Assembly (NCBI GenBank): GCA_017893485.1
Contig: JACEHZ010000206.1
Span: 57,173-121,172 of the forward strand
Direction of reading: 5' to 3'
Origin: Hemerocallis citrina
Taxonomy: Eukaryota; Streptophyta; Magnoliopsida; Asparagales; Asphodelaceae
DNA: 64,000 nt
Part shown: one piece after another, positions 11,170-34,011 of the stretch
How the letters are laid out: the number at the start of each line of letters is the position of its first letter
Position numbering within the stretch: the first letter of the stretch is position 1
Notes under the pieces: generated by a model
Seen by the model: only the letters and a program-made list of their open reading frames with translations
Databases searched by the model: none
What the model was told of the DNA's origin: nothing
Program-made: the position numbers and the translations under genes

Positions 11170-13300
11170 AGGTGTGGATTTGAAGATTCCTATTTGGTTA
11201 TACTTTGGTGGTGAAATAATTCGTGATCCAAAGATCGGTTGTTGTTATAGTGTGCTGGATCCTGAAATAATTTGGGTACCTCGTACCATTACATTGGCAG
11301 AATTAGTTGAAAAAATTTATGATGTTACTAATTGGGATAGAGATCAATAAAATGTGAAATTTTTGGCTCGATACGCAGCAGGTAGGGGAGATGTTCAGTA
11401 TTTTATGACAGTGCACGTAACTACTGATAATGCTATGAAGTCAATGATTGCTAGGACACTTGATTCCAATTATACTTGGTCTGCATTAGAGTTATATATT
11501 CAGTAAATTCAAATGTCGAATGCTCAGTCACATGATATTTCTAATTCAAGCTTCGTAAGAGTAGTACCTACCCAGCAGATGAGGTTTAACCTCGTTCAAA
11601 CTTCACAACAAAATTCATTGTCCTAACAAAAAAACACCTTCATAAACCCGGATTCTACAGATGTTGAGTTGCCACGCCAACCTAGTCCGGTTCATGACTA
11701 TGTTCCAAATGACACTGTATTTGAACTCTTTCAAAATGCTACCATTAACGACTTATTAGACGATGATGAAGAAGAGAAAGAAACAGACGATGAAGTTGAT
11801 GACAGTGTAGAAAATGATGAGGGAGACGAAGATGATGATGTAGCAAATGTAAATCCTACGAACAACAGTTCTAATGAAGTGAGAGCTACTGATAGCTATG
11901 CCAATGTTAACGCTCATGTTACCGAGGAGATGACACAAGGTGCTAAAGTACACCAAGTTCCACAAGAGTCGTCTGGTTCATCAATACAGATAAATTATAC
12001 ACTGGACAGGAGTTTGTAAGTAAAGAGTCGATTCAGCAGGTTCTGAAGCTATATTCCATCAAGAAACAACGTGAATTCGTCACATTAAAATCTTCACTGT
12101 CACTGTACACTGTTAAATGCAAAATGGCACCTACAAAACGTACAATTGAGGAGATCGTGCAAGGTCCCCCAGGAGTAAGTGATGGTGGATGCCCTTGGAG
12201 ATTACGAGCAATTGTTCCAAAAGGCGGGACAAATTTTGTGATGAAGAAGATAGTTGGGCCCCATACTTGTACAAATCCCACGTTGAATCAGGACCACCGT
12301 AAAGTTGATTCTAACCTTATTTGTAATTTGATTGTGGGTGTGGTGAAGAAGGATATTGGTTTAACACTGCGGGCAATTATTGAGATAGTGAAAGTACAAT
12401 ATAATTATTAGATTTTATATAAGAAAGCGTGGATAGCAAAACAAAAGGCAATTAAGAGGTTGTATGGTACCTTCGAAGAAGCATACACAAAGTTGGATTT
12501 TCTACTAACAGCAATTCAAGTAGCAAATACAGGAACCGTTGTCCACTGGAACAAATATGAGTCTAGTCCTAGCGAAGAAACATTCAAGGGAGTATTTTGG
12601 GCATTTGGTCCTTCAATTGAAGGGTTCAAGTCTTGCAGACCTGTTATTAGTGTTGATGGAACTCACTTGTACGGTAAGTACAAGGGTTGTTTACTAATTG
12701 TTGTTTTTCCAGATGCCAAAGATCGCTTATTTCCATTTGCATTTGCATTGGTTAATGGAAAAAGTATAAATACGTGGACATGGTTCATGAGTTGCATTCG
12801 GTATTATGTCACCGATCGCACTGAGTTGTGTGTTATCTCGGATCGTCATGCTGATATATTGTCTGCTATGAATTTGCAAAATGGAGTTTGGAACGAACCT
12901 AATGCATATCATTGTTATTGTATGCGTCATTTTGCTACAAATTTCTTTAGTAAATTTGGTAGCAAGGCATTGCGAAAAAAGACCAAAATTATAGCGTATC
13001 AAAACTAACCAAAAAAATTCATGGCCAAAATCGCTGAACTTGAAACCGTCAATGTCGAGACGGCTAATTGGTTGAAAGAGAAGCCGGTTGAGAAATGGGC
13101 ACTTTATGTAGATGAAGGTCGAAGATACGGTATGATGACGACAAACCTGTCAGAAGTCTTCAATTCAATCTTGAAAGGTGTCTATAGTTTACTGGTAACT
13201 GCGATTGTTGAGATGATCTTCTATCGTCTAAACTCTTAATTTACTACTCGTCGACAGTAAGCCAGTAAGCTTTATCTGAAGGGACGATTTTTGCTCGAAG
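11170..13300 (+). pseudogene. MuDR-type MULE transposase, decayed
   Basis: Open stretches read in order like a plant MURA transposase: an N-terminal region (about 11172-11660), an acidic linker of D/E repeats (11755-11850), then the MuDR DNA-binding domain (SIQQVLKLYSIKKQREF, GCPWRLRA, GPHTC) at about 12020-12290. After an in-frame TAG near 12409 comes the catalytic core: KKAWIAKQKAIKRLYG, VFWAF, VISVDGTHLYGKYKG (first Asp, about 12643-12690), CVISDRH (second Asp, about 12826-12850), then HCYCMRHFATNF. After further stops, MTTNLSEVFNSILKG (13135-13179) matches the C-terminal part. No SWIM zinc finger was found. At least three stops make it a pseudogene. It is the likely ancestral mobiliser of the host element. 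Confidence 0.85.
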
Positions 13301-13437
13301 AGTACATGAACTGATCGATAGTCGCCGTGAGAGAGCAAACCGACATGAGGTTACAATGTTTCATCATCAACCTGGAGTTTTTTCCGTGAGAACGGGTATA
13401 CTCATGGTAAGTGGATTTCACCTAGCCTACACAGTCG

Positions 13438-13662
13438 CTTTCCGAAAAAGCGTAGAAGTATTAACTAGGCTCGCTTTCTCAGAAAGCGAGTCTTGAGTCT
13501 ACTTGTAAAAAAATATACAAGCTCAAGACTCGCTTTCTGAAAAGCGAGTTGAGTGAAAACAACCTCGCTTTTTCGAAAAGCGACTGTTGAGTTGTATGTT
13601 TTCCAGAGAAACCCTCACCTCTGGAAAACGAACAACACAACACTCGCTTTCTAAAAAAGCGA
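13438..13662. repeat. Internal palindrome array of the MULE
   Basis: Five or so inverted repeats with CTCGCTTT-type arms and varied centres lie between the transposase remnant and the plant-mobile-domain gene. A different foldback (TTTTCCAGAGAAACCC and its complement, about 13598-13630) is embedded. Finding terminal-type repeats in the middle suggests either a composite element or separate spread of the repeat unit. Confidence 0.8.
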
Positions 13663-13764
13663 GGTGTTCACACCTAGACTCTTGGGTCTGTACACACAAA
13701 ACAACACCAGAATTGCTTCAGGTGGGACATAAAGCCTACAAACTTAACAGCAACTTAAACTCCA

Positions 13765-13860
13765 AACTTCAACAATGCGAACAAACAATTCAACTCCAAA
13801 CTCCAAACTTCAGCAACCCAACTTCAACAATGCGAACAAACAATTCAACTCCAAACTTAT
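13765..13860. repeat. Short tandem duplication beside the MULE internal array
   Basis: A block of roughly 45-60 bp containing CAACAATGCGAACAAACAAT and TCAACTCCAAACT is repeated directly with minor differences. The surrounding A/C-rich sequence (13690-14010) has no recognisable coding potential. Confidence 0.6.
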
Positions 13861-14189
13861 ATAAAACATACGAACTTCACCAATACATCACTTTCTCCAA
13901 ACTTAACAAATCCACCACATTTCAACTAACCCAACTCACACAAAAACACAAAATTAAAACATCACACACTCACACACCCCTTACCAACATTTCATACTTC
14001 ATATATTCCATATTTTATATCGTGAGTACATGATTGATACAAACAAATAACATTAACAAATTAATAATACAAATAAGTTAAACAAAATACAAAGAAGCTT
14101 CACGGATCAGGAGTGAAGAATGTGGGAGGTTTTCGTTGCCGTTTACCTCGTTGTGGAGTGACATGTGTCACACCGGACATAATTATCGG

Positions 14190-15039
14190 ATTATCTTCTT
14201 CTTATTGTTGTGTCGAGCAAGACGCGCCTCAGTGTAGTGCATCCACACTACGCAATCATCTGCCAACCTGTCCAACTCATCACGGAAGTAGGTCAGACAC
14301 CTGTTGGAATTGACAGTCCATGTAAGATTGCCGGACCAGTACACACCAAGTGGAGGTAACATGTGTTGGTCCTCAAAAGATGGATCTAGTGAGGTGATTG
14401 CTTCCGCACTACAGGCCTACGCACGTGAATACACTCCCAACTCTACACTTGTAGCAGTATCATTGGTCCATTCATCTGTACAGAACCAAGACTGCACAAG
14501 CACAAACTCCTATAGAGGGATGCTAAGGCGGCACTACCCCAACTATACTGACTGACTCGTCCCAGATCTGCAATCAGTAAGAGGTACATCAAGGGGACAG
14601 AGTGTCTGCTGAAATTTGGGAACAACACCCCTCTAAACAGTGTCAGAATGTAGTCTCTGCAGTAACACTGGACATTCTCATCAGTGGAATCATCTTTCAA
14701 TCGGTTCTTGAATCTATCCTTTAACCACTTCAACCGAATTTGTTTTCCATTCACTGCTCCGGCCTCCACTTTGACACCGAGATACTGTTCCACTAAATAT
14801 ATCGGGTCGAAGTCCATTGAACCTGTCATTGCCTGCCCATCAACTAGAAGGCCGGTGAGTACAGAAACGTCCTGCATCAACACTATCATCTCCCCAACTG
14901 TGAGGTAAAAGCTGTGTGTTTCAGGCTGCCATCTCTGAAGCAGTGCTGTAAGAAGAGGCCGATCGCACTTGATGGAGCTCATCAGTGCAATACCATACAA
15001 TCCACAATCTCTCAGGATCTGGTCAATCCGTGGGTGCAT
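14190..15039 (-). pseudogene. Plant mobile domain (PMD, MAIN-like) protein carried by the MULE
   Basis: The open frame from 15039 to 14443 (198 codons) has the PMD signature: GLYGIALM, then LLTALLQRWQPETHSFYL, VGEMIVLMQDVSVLTGLLVDG and a later YSWGSAALASLYRSLC. This is the fold of Arabidopsis MAIN/MAIL1-type proteins and of transposon-borne PMDs. After a stop near 14443 a shifted frame continues with VYWSGNLTW, NSNRCLTYFRDELDRLADD and VVWMHYTEARLARH (down to about 14190), which matches the PMD C-terminal region. So the gene carries a frameshift or stop. It lies within the MULE TIRs, opposite in orientation to the transposase. PMD genes are known to travel with plant MULEs and gypsy elements. 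No phosphatase fusion is seen. Confidence 0.8.
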
Positions 15040-16076
15040 AGGTAGTGGATGACCCCCACAGAATGTACATTTCTTCGAATCGCCTTCTCACACATCCTTC
15101 GAACGATGCTGCGACTGAAAAGTAAGGAATGTGGGATCGAGGGGACCTGGACCTCCAAGGAGAATGTAAGATGAAGAACGGGCCGGAGAAGAAGTATCTG
15201 CCACATTTGGATTACTTGGGACCTGTACAACAACAACAACATTTACATCAACAGGAAAATATAACATTTAATTGTATGATAATAAAACAAATCGAATATA
15301 GAAAATTATAAGCTTATATTAGTACGCATGGTACCACCGCAACGACCACCACGTCCACCGCGGGGTGGTGGGACAAAAGATGTACGTGGTCCATTGCCGC
15401 GATGAGGTCTACTACTAGATCATTCCTCCATATTTTCCATCGTCCGTGTCATTTTTTAAAAAATAGAGTATCCTACAACTAAAAACAATCGTTATTAACA
15501 TTACCAAAATATATAACCAACAAATATAAAATACATACGAACATACAATCATTATTAACTATATTCAAATTTTACTCACAAATTCGACAATTATCCACTT
15601 TTTAAAACTAATACACCTCCACCGACACTATCCAAAATTTACACCCAAATTACCCCCACATTTTACCCCGATTTTTCCACAATTCGACACTATCCATATT
15701 GTACTCCCAATAATATCAAGTAATTTCTAACTAAATAATTCTAAATATATATACAACATTAAAAAATATAGAGTTTGAGAAATATACCGCAATCCTTAGT
15801 CAAAATGCAAACCACTAAACCTCCACCAAAACCCTCACCCCCAAATTTGAACAACTACACGGCAATCACCCCCCAAATCGAAGCTACCCCCAAAAACGAA
15901 GTGACCAATTGAACGGAGATGAGATATTGAAGTATTTCGGAGTGATCCGACGAAATTTGATGGGTTAATGGCTTAAATCAGAGCGAGAAGATATTGGGTT
16001 CGGGTTTCATGACGAAGAGGAAAAGGAAAAAGAGAAAGTGAGATCTGTTCGCGAGGGGGGTTTAAGACCCAAACGA

Positions 16077-16232
16077 CACTCGCTTTTTAAAAAAGCGAGT
16101 CTGTGATAAATCCTCTCGCTTTTCAGAAAGCGAGTCTTGGGATGTTGAAATTCTACAACCTAAGACTCGCTTTCTGAAAAAGCGAGGAAATTTATCCCAG
16201 ACTCGCTTTTTCAAAAAACGAGTAGGGCGTTT
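16077..16232. repeat. Right palindrome array of the MULE
   Basis: The inverted counterpart of the array at 10550-10800: arms CTCGCTTTTT and CTCGCTTTCT with linkers GATAAATCCTCTCGC and TTTATCCCAGACTCGC. Some arms are eroded (AAAAAACGAG), so the copies are diverging. Confidence 0.85.
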
Positions 16233-16311
16233 AGGGAATAAAAAAAAGTATGGCAGTTTGGAAAAAACTTTCAAAAAGTGGGGACAGTTTGGGAAAAAAT
16301 TCGAGATTGGA

Positions 16312-17250
16312 GGGGTAATGAAGAAAGAGAGGAAGGGTCTAAGCTGTTTAAATCCGAAGGTGGGAGGCCCAAGGTGACTTTTATTTTTTTTAACAACTTG
16401 AGCCCAAGACAGATCCATAGACCAACACAGCGAAAGAATAAAAAAGCCGATAAAGGAAGAAAAGGCAGGTGGGCCTCAGGAAAGCCCAAAACAACTCACA
16501 GTCAGAAACACTACTGTGGCGATCACTAGAACAAAATAACACCCAAAAAAAATAACCCAATAAAATCCCGATAAAGAACATAAGAAGAGTGTAACCAACA
16601 GAGGATAGAATACACAGGCAGACAAAATAACAAGATATAATCAAAGGGCACAGATCAATATACTCAAGCAACCAGTAACGAATAACACCGCAAAGAGAAT
16701 TAAGAAACAACACTCATCAACAACTAAGCATGAAAGAAGAAGCCCCAGAAATAGCAACAAGAAAAATCCATCGAAGAACCTGGAATGAGTCACAACATCA
16801 ATCGCCGACTGGAGTCAAACTGCGCCAAGAACAGCAAACCCAACCTACTGACAGAAAAGAGCCACCCAGAGACCTAACAATGTAAATCAGAAACCAGAAA
16901 GGCGTCAGCATAGCTATATCTAAACCAAAACTAGGCTCACACTCAAAAACAACTCCAGATATGGGACAGAAAGAGGGAAAAAGAAGCTGAGGAGGAGGTG
17001 GATCCTTCTATGCCAAAAAATACTGGACCAATAAACAGAGAACAACTAGATCTAAACGGGAAGAAGAAAAGGGGAGCTGAGCTGAGGAGGGATAGGAAAC
17101 TAGAGAAGAAGACAAGGTGAAGGAAGAAAAGGAGAAGAAAAGGGCAGGAGCCGGGAAAGATCAGAGGGGGAAGTAGTAATGGAAGCTGTGGAGTTTTGGA
17201 GGATTTTGGAGGAGTATATTTTAGAGAGATCAGAGCTCAAAAATCTTTGA
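16312..17250 (-). mobile_element. LINE 5' region and ORF1 start
   Basis: The minus-strand ATG at 16418 begins MDLSWAQVVKKNKSHLG, like the start of plant LINE ORF1, and is open up to the MULE target site. Upstream, 16420-17250 is T/C-rich on the minus strand without coding signal and looks like the LINE 5' UTR. The 5' end near 17250 is judged only by the change in composition and by the + strand LINE fragment that follows. Confidence 0.5.
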
Positions 17251-17269
17251 CAGTTGCTTTAACAAACAT

Positions 17270-17420
17270 AGATTTATGACTCCCTCTATTTTTGTTGGAT
17301 ACCAAGCAAATGCTACAGAGTCTGGGATCAACAAGGATCACACATGTCTATAAGGAAGGCAATCAACCGGCTAATTGGGTTGTCAACAATGTCGGATTGA
17401 AGGGGATAGGGGTTTGTCTT
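17270..17420 (+). pseudogene. LINE RNase H fragment (+ strand)
   Basis: The + strand reads LLDTKQMLQSLGSTRITHVY followed by KEGNQPANWVVNNVG. This matches the C-terminal RNase H (RVT_3) end of plant LINE ORF2, where a VxREGNxxADxLA-like motif is typical. It is a short remnant of a second LINE, in opposite orientation to the one at 1-17250. Its 3' tail may run to about 17555. Confidence 0.6.
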
Positions 17421-17557
17421 TTATTTCTGTTTTTCCTGTTGAATTTTCATGTTTAATTGAGAAAATTTAATATTTTCTTTTCTTAAAGGGGGTACAAGGT
17501 TTTATTATCATATTTCGAATAAATTTTACTCCACTAAAAAGGGATTTTATCAATATA

Positions 17558-18093
17558 CTAGATTTGCCCGTAGGCACGTGCCTACGGCACGTCTTCGGAA
17601 CAATACATCTTATGAAAGTCTTGTAAACAGTAAAACAACAATTATGTAGCTCAAGTTTGAATAGTAAACAATAATTAGTGTAAATAAAAGTTCATGTTTC
17701 CATTAGTATATGTTGAAAAATAATTATAAATGGGAGGTGTAAAATCTAACTTCTTACAACATTGAGCATGGAAAATGATGAAATTAAACTGTTTATGAGA
17801 TATTTGCTATTTTCAATGTAACATGAGCAATAAAAAATGTATAAAATATCTGAAAATTTACAAACCTGAAATCTGAAGATATAAATTTCTGAGTAAATAA
17901 AGAGAGAATCAGAGAGAGAGAGAGAGAGAAATAAATAAATATATAAATGAGTTGTTTCAGGGGATTTGAATTTAAGTTTTGGAGGGAGTTTTTGACGGAA
18001 AAATATGTTTTGTGAAGATAGATCTGGACCATTGATTTCAACTATAATGAATAAGAGTCACTTGATAGCTTTCTTTGTGTTTTATTATATAGA
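17558..18093 (-). mobile_element. Non-autonomous Helitron, copy A
   Basis: Minus strand: 5' TCTATATAATAAAAC, 3' hairpin ACGTGCC-GTA-GGCACGT about 15 nt before the terminal CTAG, with A and T at the flanks. The same ends occur at 20506-21058, 28703-29214, 33503-33915 and (5' end only) 39234-39623. A (GA)n tract lies inside. There is no coding capacity. Confidence 0.8.
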
Positions 18094-19111
18094 TACTTTA
18101 ATTGATTGAGTAGTATTTTACCACAAAGTTAATAATTAAAAAAACATACAGAATTGTTAGTGGTATTTAGGCTTTTGGGCCTGTGTAGTGAATGAGAGGA
18201 CTAGCCTCACGGTCTGTCACATATTTGAGGGGATGGGACAGACTAGCGATGATATGGCCGAAGCCCCACACGTGAGGGAGTGATATCTGAATCAGAGAAG
18301 AGGGGCGAAACCGTTTGTACTTATTTCTACTCGCTGCAATGGGTCTTTTGTTTTTGTTTTCCGGCATGTATCAGAACTTGTTTGCCCAGTTGATCTTTAT
18401 TTTGTAACAGCGTATGGTTGTACTTTATTTATTTTTGTACTTATTTTGTTAGACTCTTTCTAATTAACTCGAGTTTTTCATTGTCTTTGCGAAAAAATTT
18501 ATTAAAAAAAAGCTAAATAACAAACAATTGTTTAACCACCGAACAATGTCTTGGATGGTATAAGAGTACATTATAAAACTGTAGCTAGATTGAGAACTCA
18601 GATTCGAAGCTAGACATATGCAAAACCTAAAATTAAGAGAGAGAAAATAAAAATAATTAATAACAACTGTTTAATGAAAAGGGATGTTACCAAGTTCATT
18701 ATTATAGTCAAGTTGGTAAGGGCCAAGGGATGTGGTCAAAATCATATAAGAAAGAAGAGAGTAGGTGTTGCAAGGAGGATGAATTTAAGAAACAGTATCA
18801 GAATCAGTAGAAAATTAGGGCTTATAAGAGATACATATAGTTTTGCATTCTTCATGATTCGAATGATCCGCACCCAATATCAAGTAGGCAAATTAATAGT
18901 ATTCATTGATTAATTTTTAATTTACAAAATCAGTCTTTCTGAATAAGCCTTACATAGTTTGACCTCTATGAAATAAAAATAAGATAAGAAATACAGCATA
19001 TAACTTACCTAACAAGACATAATAAATTAACAAACCAAAAATTCAAATTTAAATAAGATAAACTAAACTAGTTCTGCAACTAAATCTGGAAATCATAAAT
19101 ATTTCAATTTA
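18094..19111. other. Intergenic, no recognised gene
   Basis: AT-rich sequence without conserved coding signal. The 79-codon open frame at 18674-18913 is basic and unrecognised, and I do not call it a gene. Only the distal flotillin upstream region is likely here. Confidence 0.4.
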
Positions 19112-19353
19112 GGGCTTAAATGGGTCTTTCTCGCATGGGTCACTAACAAATATTTTAATTTCATATACCTCACTCACAAATACTTAATTCCATAAAACTT
19201 ACTTACAATATGAAATTCATACCAAATAATCACTTTTGTTATCAAAATTTAATTCCATATAACTCACTCAAAAATACTTATATGGAATTAAATATTTGTG
19301 AGTGAGGTATATGGAATTAAAATATTTGTCAGTGACCCATATGGGAAAAGCCC
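19112..19353. mobile_element. Tourist/Harbinger-like foldback MITE upstream of flotillin
   Basis: Ends GGGCTTAAATGGGTC and its inverted form with TTA target duplications at 19109-19111 and 19354-19356. Nearly the whole element is an imperfect inverted repeat: CATGGGTCACTAACAAATAT and TATACCTCACTCACAAATA on the left have clear complements on the right. It ends about 165 bp upstream of the flotillin TATA-like box and may affect its promoter. Confidence 0.8.
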
Positions 19354-19518
19354 TTAAATTTAAGATAAATTTAAAAACTAGTTCTTTTTAATTTTAGTTT
19401 TCTCTTTTTGGGAGAATTAAAAATTCAAATAAACCAAGTCTACCCTCCTTGACCTTCAATTTTCCTCATCATAATTTTCACGTAATTTCCATCTTTATCA
19501 TAATTCACGCCACCCTCC

Positions 19519-19632
19519 CAATAAATAGAGCCCTAAGCCCTAAGCTGTTTTCCAGTTCAATTACATTTCATCATCATATCTCTCTCTCTCTTCCTTCAAG
19601 TTCAAGTTCAAGTTCAAGCTCAAGTTCAACTT
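19519..19632 (+). promoter_or_regulatory. Flotillin core promoter and 5' leader
   Basis: A TATA-like AATAAATAG lies at 19519-19528, about 130 bp before the ATG. The leader contains a CT-rich stretch and about seven copies of the hexamer TTCAAG (about 19595-19632). Promoter assignment is by position only. Confidence 0.5.
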
Positions 19633-19653
19633 GAGATCATCAATCAATCAACA

Positions 19654-31442
<11,789 letters not shown>

Positions 31443-31508
31443 AGGCTGGATACGTTATCACGTTTTTTTCTTAGTAGTACGGTACTTGATTTACCTTAGC
31501 AGCTTTGT

Positions 31509-32633
31509 TTGTTACAGTTACGGTTTTGCTTTTCAGTTTATTTGGGGAAAGTACACTATCAGTGTGAAACTTGTTATTCCGTTTTAAATGGTTTGTATGT
31601 ATCCTTACCGGCCAAACTTCTCTCCTTCCTTAACTATCCTCTCTTAAAGTGCAAGCTTAATACATGCTTGGCGAGGAAGTTTAGTTTTGAGTCTGAAAAG
31701 GATTTTGAATCCTGTGCTGTTGTTCCTTATCTATTTATGAACTCAACTACTTCTTCCACTGCTTATGGTGACTCTCTTGGTACTCTTCGGCTTCCTAATA
31801 TTGCTAATATGTTTAAGGATCGAACGGTTTATACGAAACTTGTTTCCTTTCCTCGGTTGGGTTCTTATCAGGCTCGTCCTCATTCTAAAGTTGTGGTGCC
31901 TACGTTGAATATGAGTCTGGATAAGAATTTTGTTTTGGTTAAATCCTTACCGGCCAAACGTCTCTCCTTTCTTAGCTATCCCCTCTTTAAGTGCAAGCTT
32001 TATGCATGCTTCGCAAGGAAGAGTAGTTTTGAGTCTAAAAAGGATTTTGACTCCTCTGTAGTGGTTCCTTATCCATCTATGAACCCCACTACTTCTTCCA
32101 CTGTTCGTGGTGCTTCTCTTGCTACTCCTCAGTATCCTAATTGTGCTAACCTGTTTAAGGATCGCTCGGTTTTCACGGAACTTGTTTTCTTTCCTCGGTC
32201 GGGTACTTATCAGCCTCGTCCCTATACTAAAGCTCTGAGGCCTACGTTGAGTATGAGTTTGGATAAGAAGTCTGTAGTCTTGTTTGAATCCTTAGGGTCT
32301 TGCCATTCTTGGTTACGAAGTGCGATGGGGCACGTTCTTCAACCGATTCTTGGTGACTCTTTCTTTTCCTGTTATTCTTATCATACTAATTCCATTCCAA
32401 TATCATCACCAGCTTCTTCCAGTTTCCTCTTACCCTCTTATTGCCTAAACAAAGTCGAGGCTAGCATGCCGGACCTTGCTGTGATTTCGCTCCCTTTGGT
32501 AGAGGTCGATCCTCCCTCTGCTAAGCGAAAATACAATAAGAAACTCTATAATAATGTGCAAATTCACGTGGATGCTCGTATTTTAGCTAAGAAAGCAGCT
32601 TCAGTGTCGGCTCATCTTCTTGTGCACAGCTGA
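31509..32633 (+). CDS. Unrecognised 374-aa ORF with 114-aa tandem duplication
   Basis: The frame is open for 374 codons starting 67 nt after the flotillin stop. Residues 1-31 come from flotillin 3' sequence, so the annotated ATG is probably not native. Residues 32-145 and 146-259 are two tandem copies, each starting SLPAK and ending near MSLDK, with about two thirds identity by eye; the nucleotide period is 342 bp (31602 and 31944). Shared blocks include LARK/FARK, KDF and FPR-G-YQ-RP. The C-terminal third ends with a basic segment (KRKYNKKLYNNVQIHVDARI). No known domain is recognised. Long open frames in both copies suggest recent coding constraint or a young element. It may be ORF1 of a retroelement. 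Confidence 0.45.
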   Translation: MLQLRFCFSVYLGKVHYQCETCYSVLNGLYVSLPAKLLSFLNYPLLKCKLNTCLARKFSFESEKDFESCAVVPYLFMNSTTSSTAYGDSLGTLRLPNIANMFKDRTVYTKLVSFPRLGSYQARPHSKVVVPTLNMSLDKNFVLVKSLPAKRLSFLSYPLFKCKLYACFARKSSFESKKDFDSSVVVPYPSMNPTTSSTVRGASLATPQYPNCANLFKDRSVFTELVFFPRSGTYQPRPYTKALRPTLSMSLDKKSVVLFESLGSCHSWLRSAMGHVLQPILGDSFFSCYSYHTNSIPISSPASSSFLLPSYCLNKVEASMPDLAVISLPLVEVDPPSAKRKYNKKLYNNVQIHVDARILAKKAASVSAHLLVHS

Positions 32634-33237
32634 GTTTTTGAATTATCTGTCCTCCTCTGAGTTGGCAGTCTGGTTTTTTGTCTTTTCGGTGCTGATTGTG
32701 TTTTCATGAGCTGCTGGGTTTGTTTCTTTTCTTTTTGCCACGTTTTTAGATTTTTTGTGGTGTGCCTTCTCTCCTCCTATCTTCGCGTTCTGTGTATGCA
32801 AACTCGTGTATGTTTGCATACACTATTTCCTGAGCTTTTTAGTGGTGCGCCTGGTTTCTTGCGTTTTCTCTCTTTTCTTTTCTGTGCAGGTTGTGTTTTG
32901 TGCCTTCGTGTGGGGATGTTTTGCCTGGTTCTGTCATTTGGATCCGGTTCACAATTTTCGCTCTTATCATCAAGGTTTGTGTGCTCCTAGATCTGACTTC
33001 CTAATCGCTGCAGTTCCTTTTGCCTTGCGGATGTTAGCCTTAGTGGGCGTCTTCCCACCTCTTTGGTGCGGCAAGGTGTTTAGCTCCTTTATTTGCGTTG
33101 TTTTTCTGGCTGTTTGCTCCGTCTCCCTTCTTAGTGTAGTTCTTCATTTAATTCGCAGATCTTTATTTGCATGCGACTCACCCGATTTTTGTACTCATTT
33201 TTGTAATTTCCTTTCTGTTTTACAGCTTATAAACTCT
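31602..33237 (+). mobile_element. Probable truncated retroelement with internally duplicated ORF
   Basis: Homology to flotillin ends in its 3' region and new sequence begins about 31602 with the first repeat unit. The coding part (to 32633) is followed by a T-rich tail ending TTTGTAATTTCCTTTCTG and TTATAAACTCT, like plant LINE 3' UTRs. The Gag-only LTR element begins at 33238. No endonuclease or RT is present. A LINE-like origin is inferred from the 3' tail and the position only. Confidence 0.4.
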
Positions 33238-33278
33238 TGTAATACCCCTAAATTCTTACAATATATATATATACATTG

Positions 33279-33319
<41 letters not shown>

Positions 33320-33491
33320 GGGCAAAAGGGATATGAGCAACTTGCTCATTTAGTAAATGAGCAATTGATTATGTGGCATGCATGTGATACATTAGACAAC
33401 TAACCCTTTTAAAGATTTTCCAATCACATGTATGCCACATCATCAATTGCTTATTTACTAAATGAGCAAGTTGCTCATACCCCTTTTTCCC
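33320..33491. mobile_element. TA-targeting MITE, 172 bp
   Basis: Inverted ends GGGCAAAAGGGATATGAGCA with TTGCTCATTTAGTAAATGAG following; the inner arms pair ATGTGGCATGCATGTGAT with ATCACATGTATGCCACAT. Flanked by TATATA sequence. Parent form of the foldback at 28418-28483. Confidence 0.75.
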
Positions 33492-33502
33492 ATATATGTA
33501 TA

Positions 33503-34011
<509 letters not shown>

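Larger units (their letters stand above)
10488..16302 (+). mobile_element. Mutator-like element (MULE) carrying MuDR transposase and a plant mobile domain gene
   Basis: Perfect terminal inverted repeats start GAATTTTTTCCCAAACTG. The flanking 9-mers GAGATTAGA (10479-10487) and GAGATTGGA (16303-16311) differ at one base; a 9-bp target duplication is diagnostic for MULEs. The TIR regions contain repeated near-palindromes with CTCGCTTT arms. A decayed transposase is encoded on + (about 11170-13300) and a plant-mobile-domain protein on - (about 14190-15039). A third palindrome cluster (13438-13662) separates the two. The element is inserted near the start of LINE ORF1. Length is 5815 bp. Confidence 0.9.
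1..17250 (-). mobile_element. L1-type LINE, degenerate, broken by three nested insertions
   Basis: Read on the minus strand, the pieces come in L1 order: a pyrimidine-rich 5' region (about 16420-17250), an ORF1 start near 16418, a CCHC zinc knuckle (10327-10368), a further ORF1 domain (about 9533-9986), ORF1 C-terminal sequence (4970-5751), endonuclease (about 3960-4905), reverse transcriptase (about 2930-3653) and a zf-RVT domain (about 1400-1783). The 3' end runs off the left edge; no poly(A) is seen. A MULE (10488-16302), a solo LTR (5752-9193) and a hAT element (160-1231) interrupt it, each with target-site evidence. Many in-frame stops and frameshifts show it is dead. Nesting order makes the LINE older than all three insertions. 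The 5' boundary is approximate. Confidence 0.8.

Noticed and set aside
18674..18913. Basic 79-codon ORF
   Set aside because: No similarity, no promoter or splice context.
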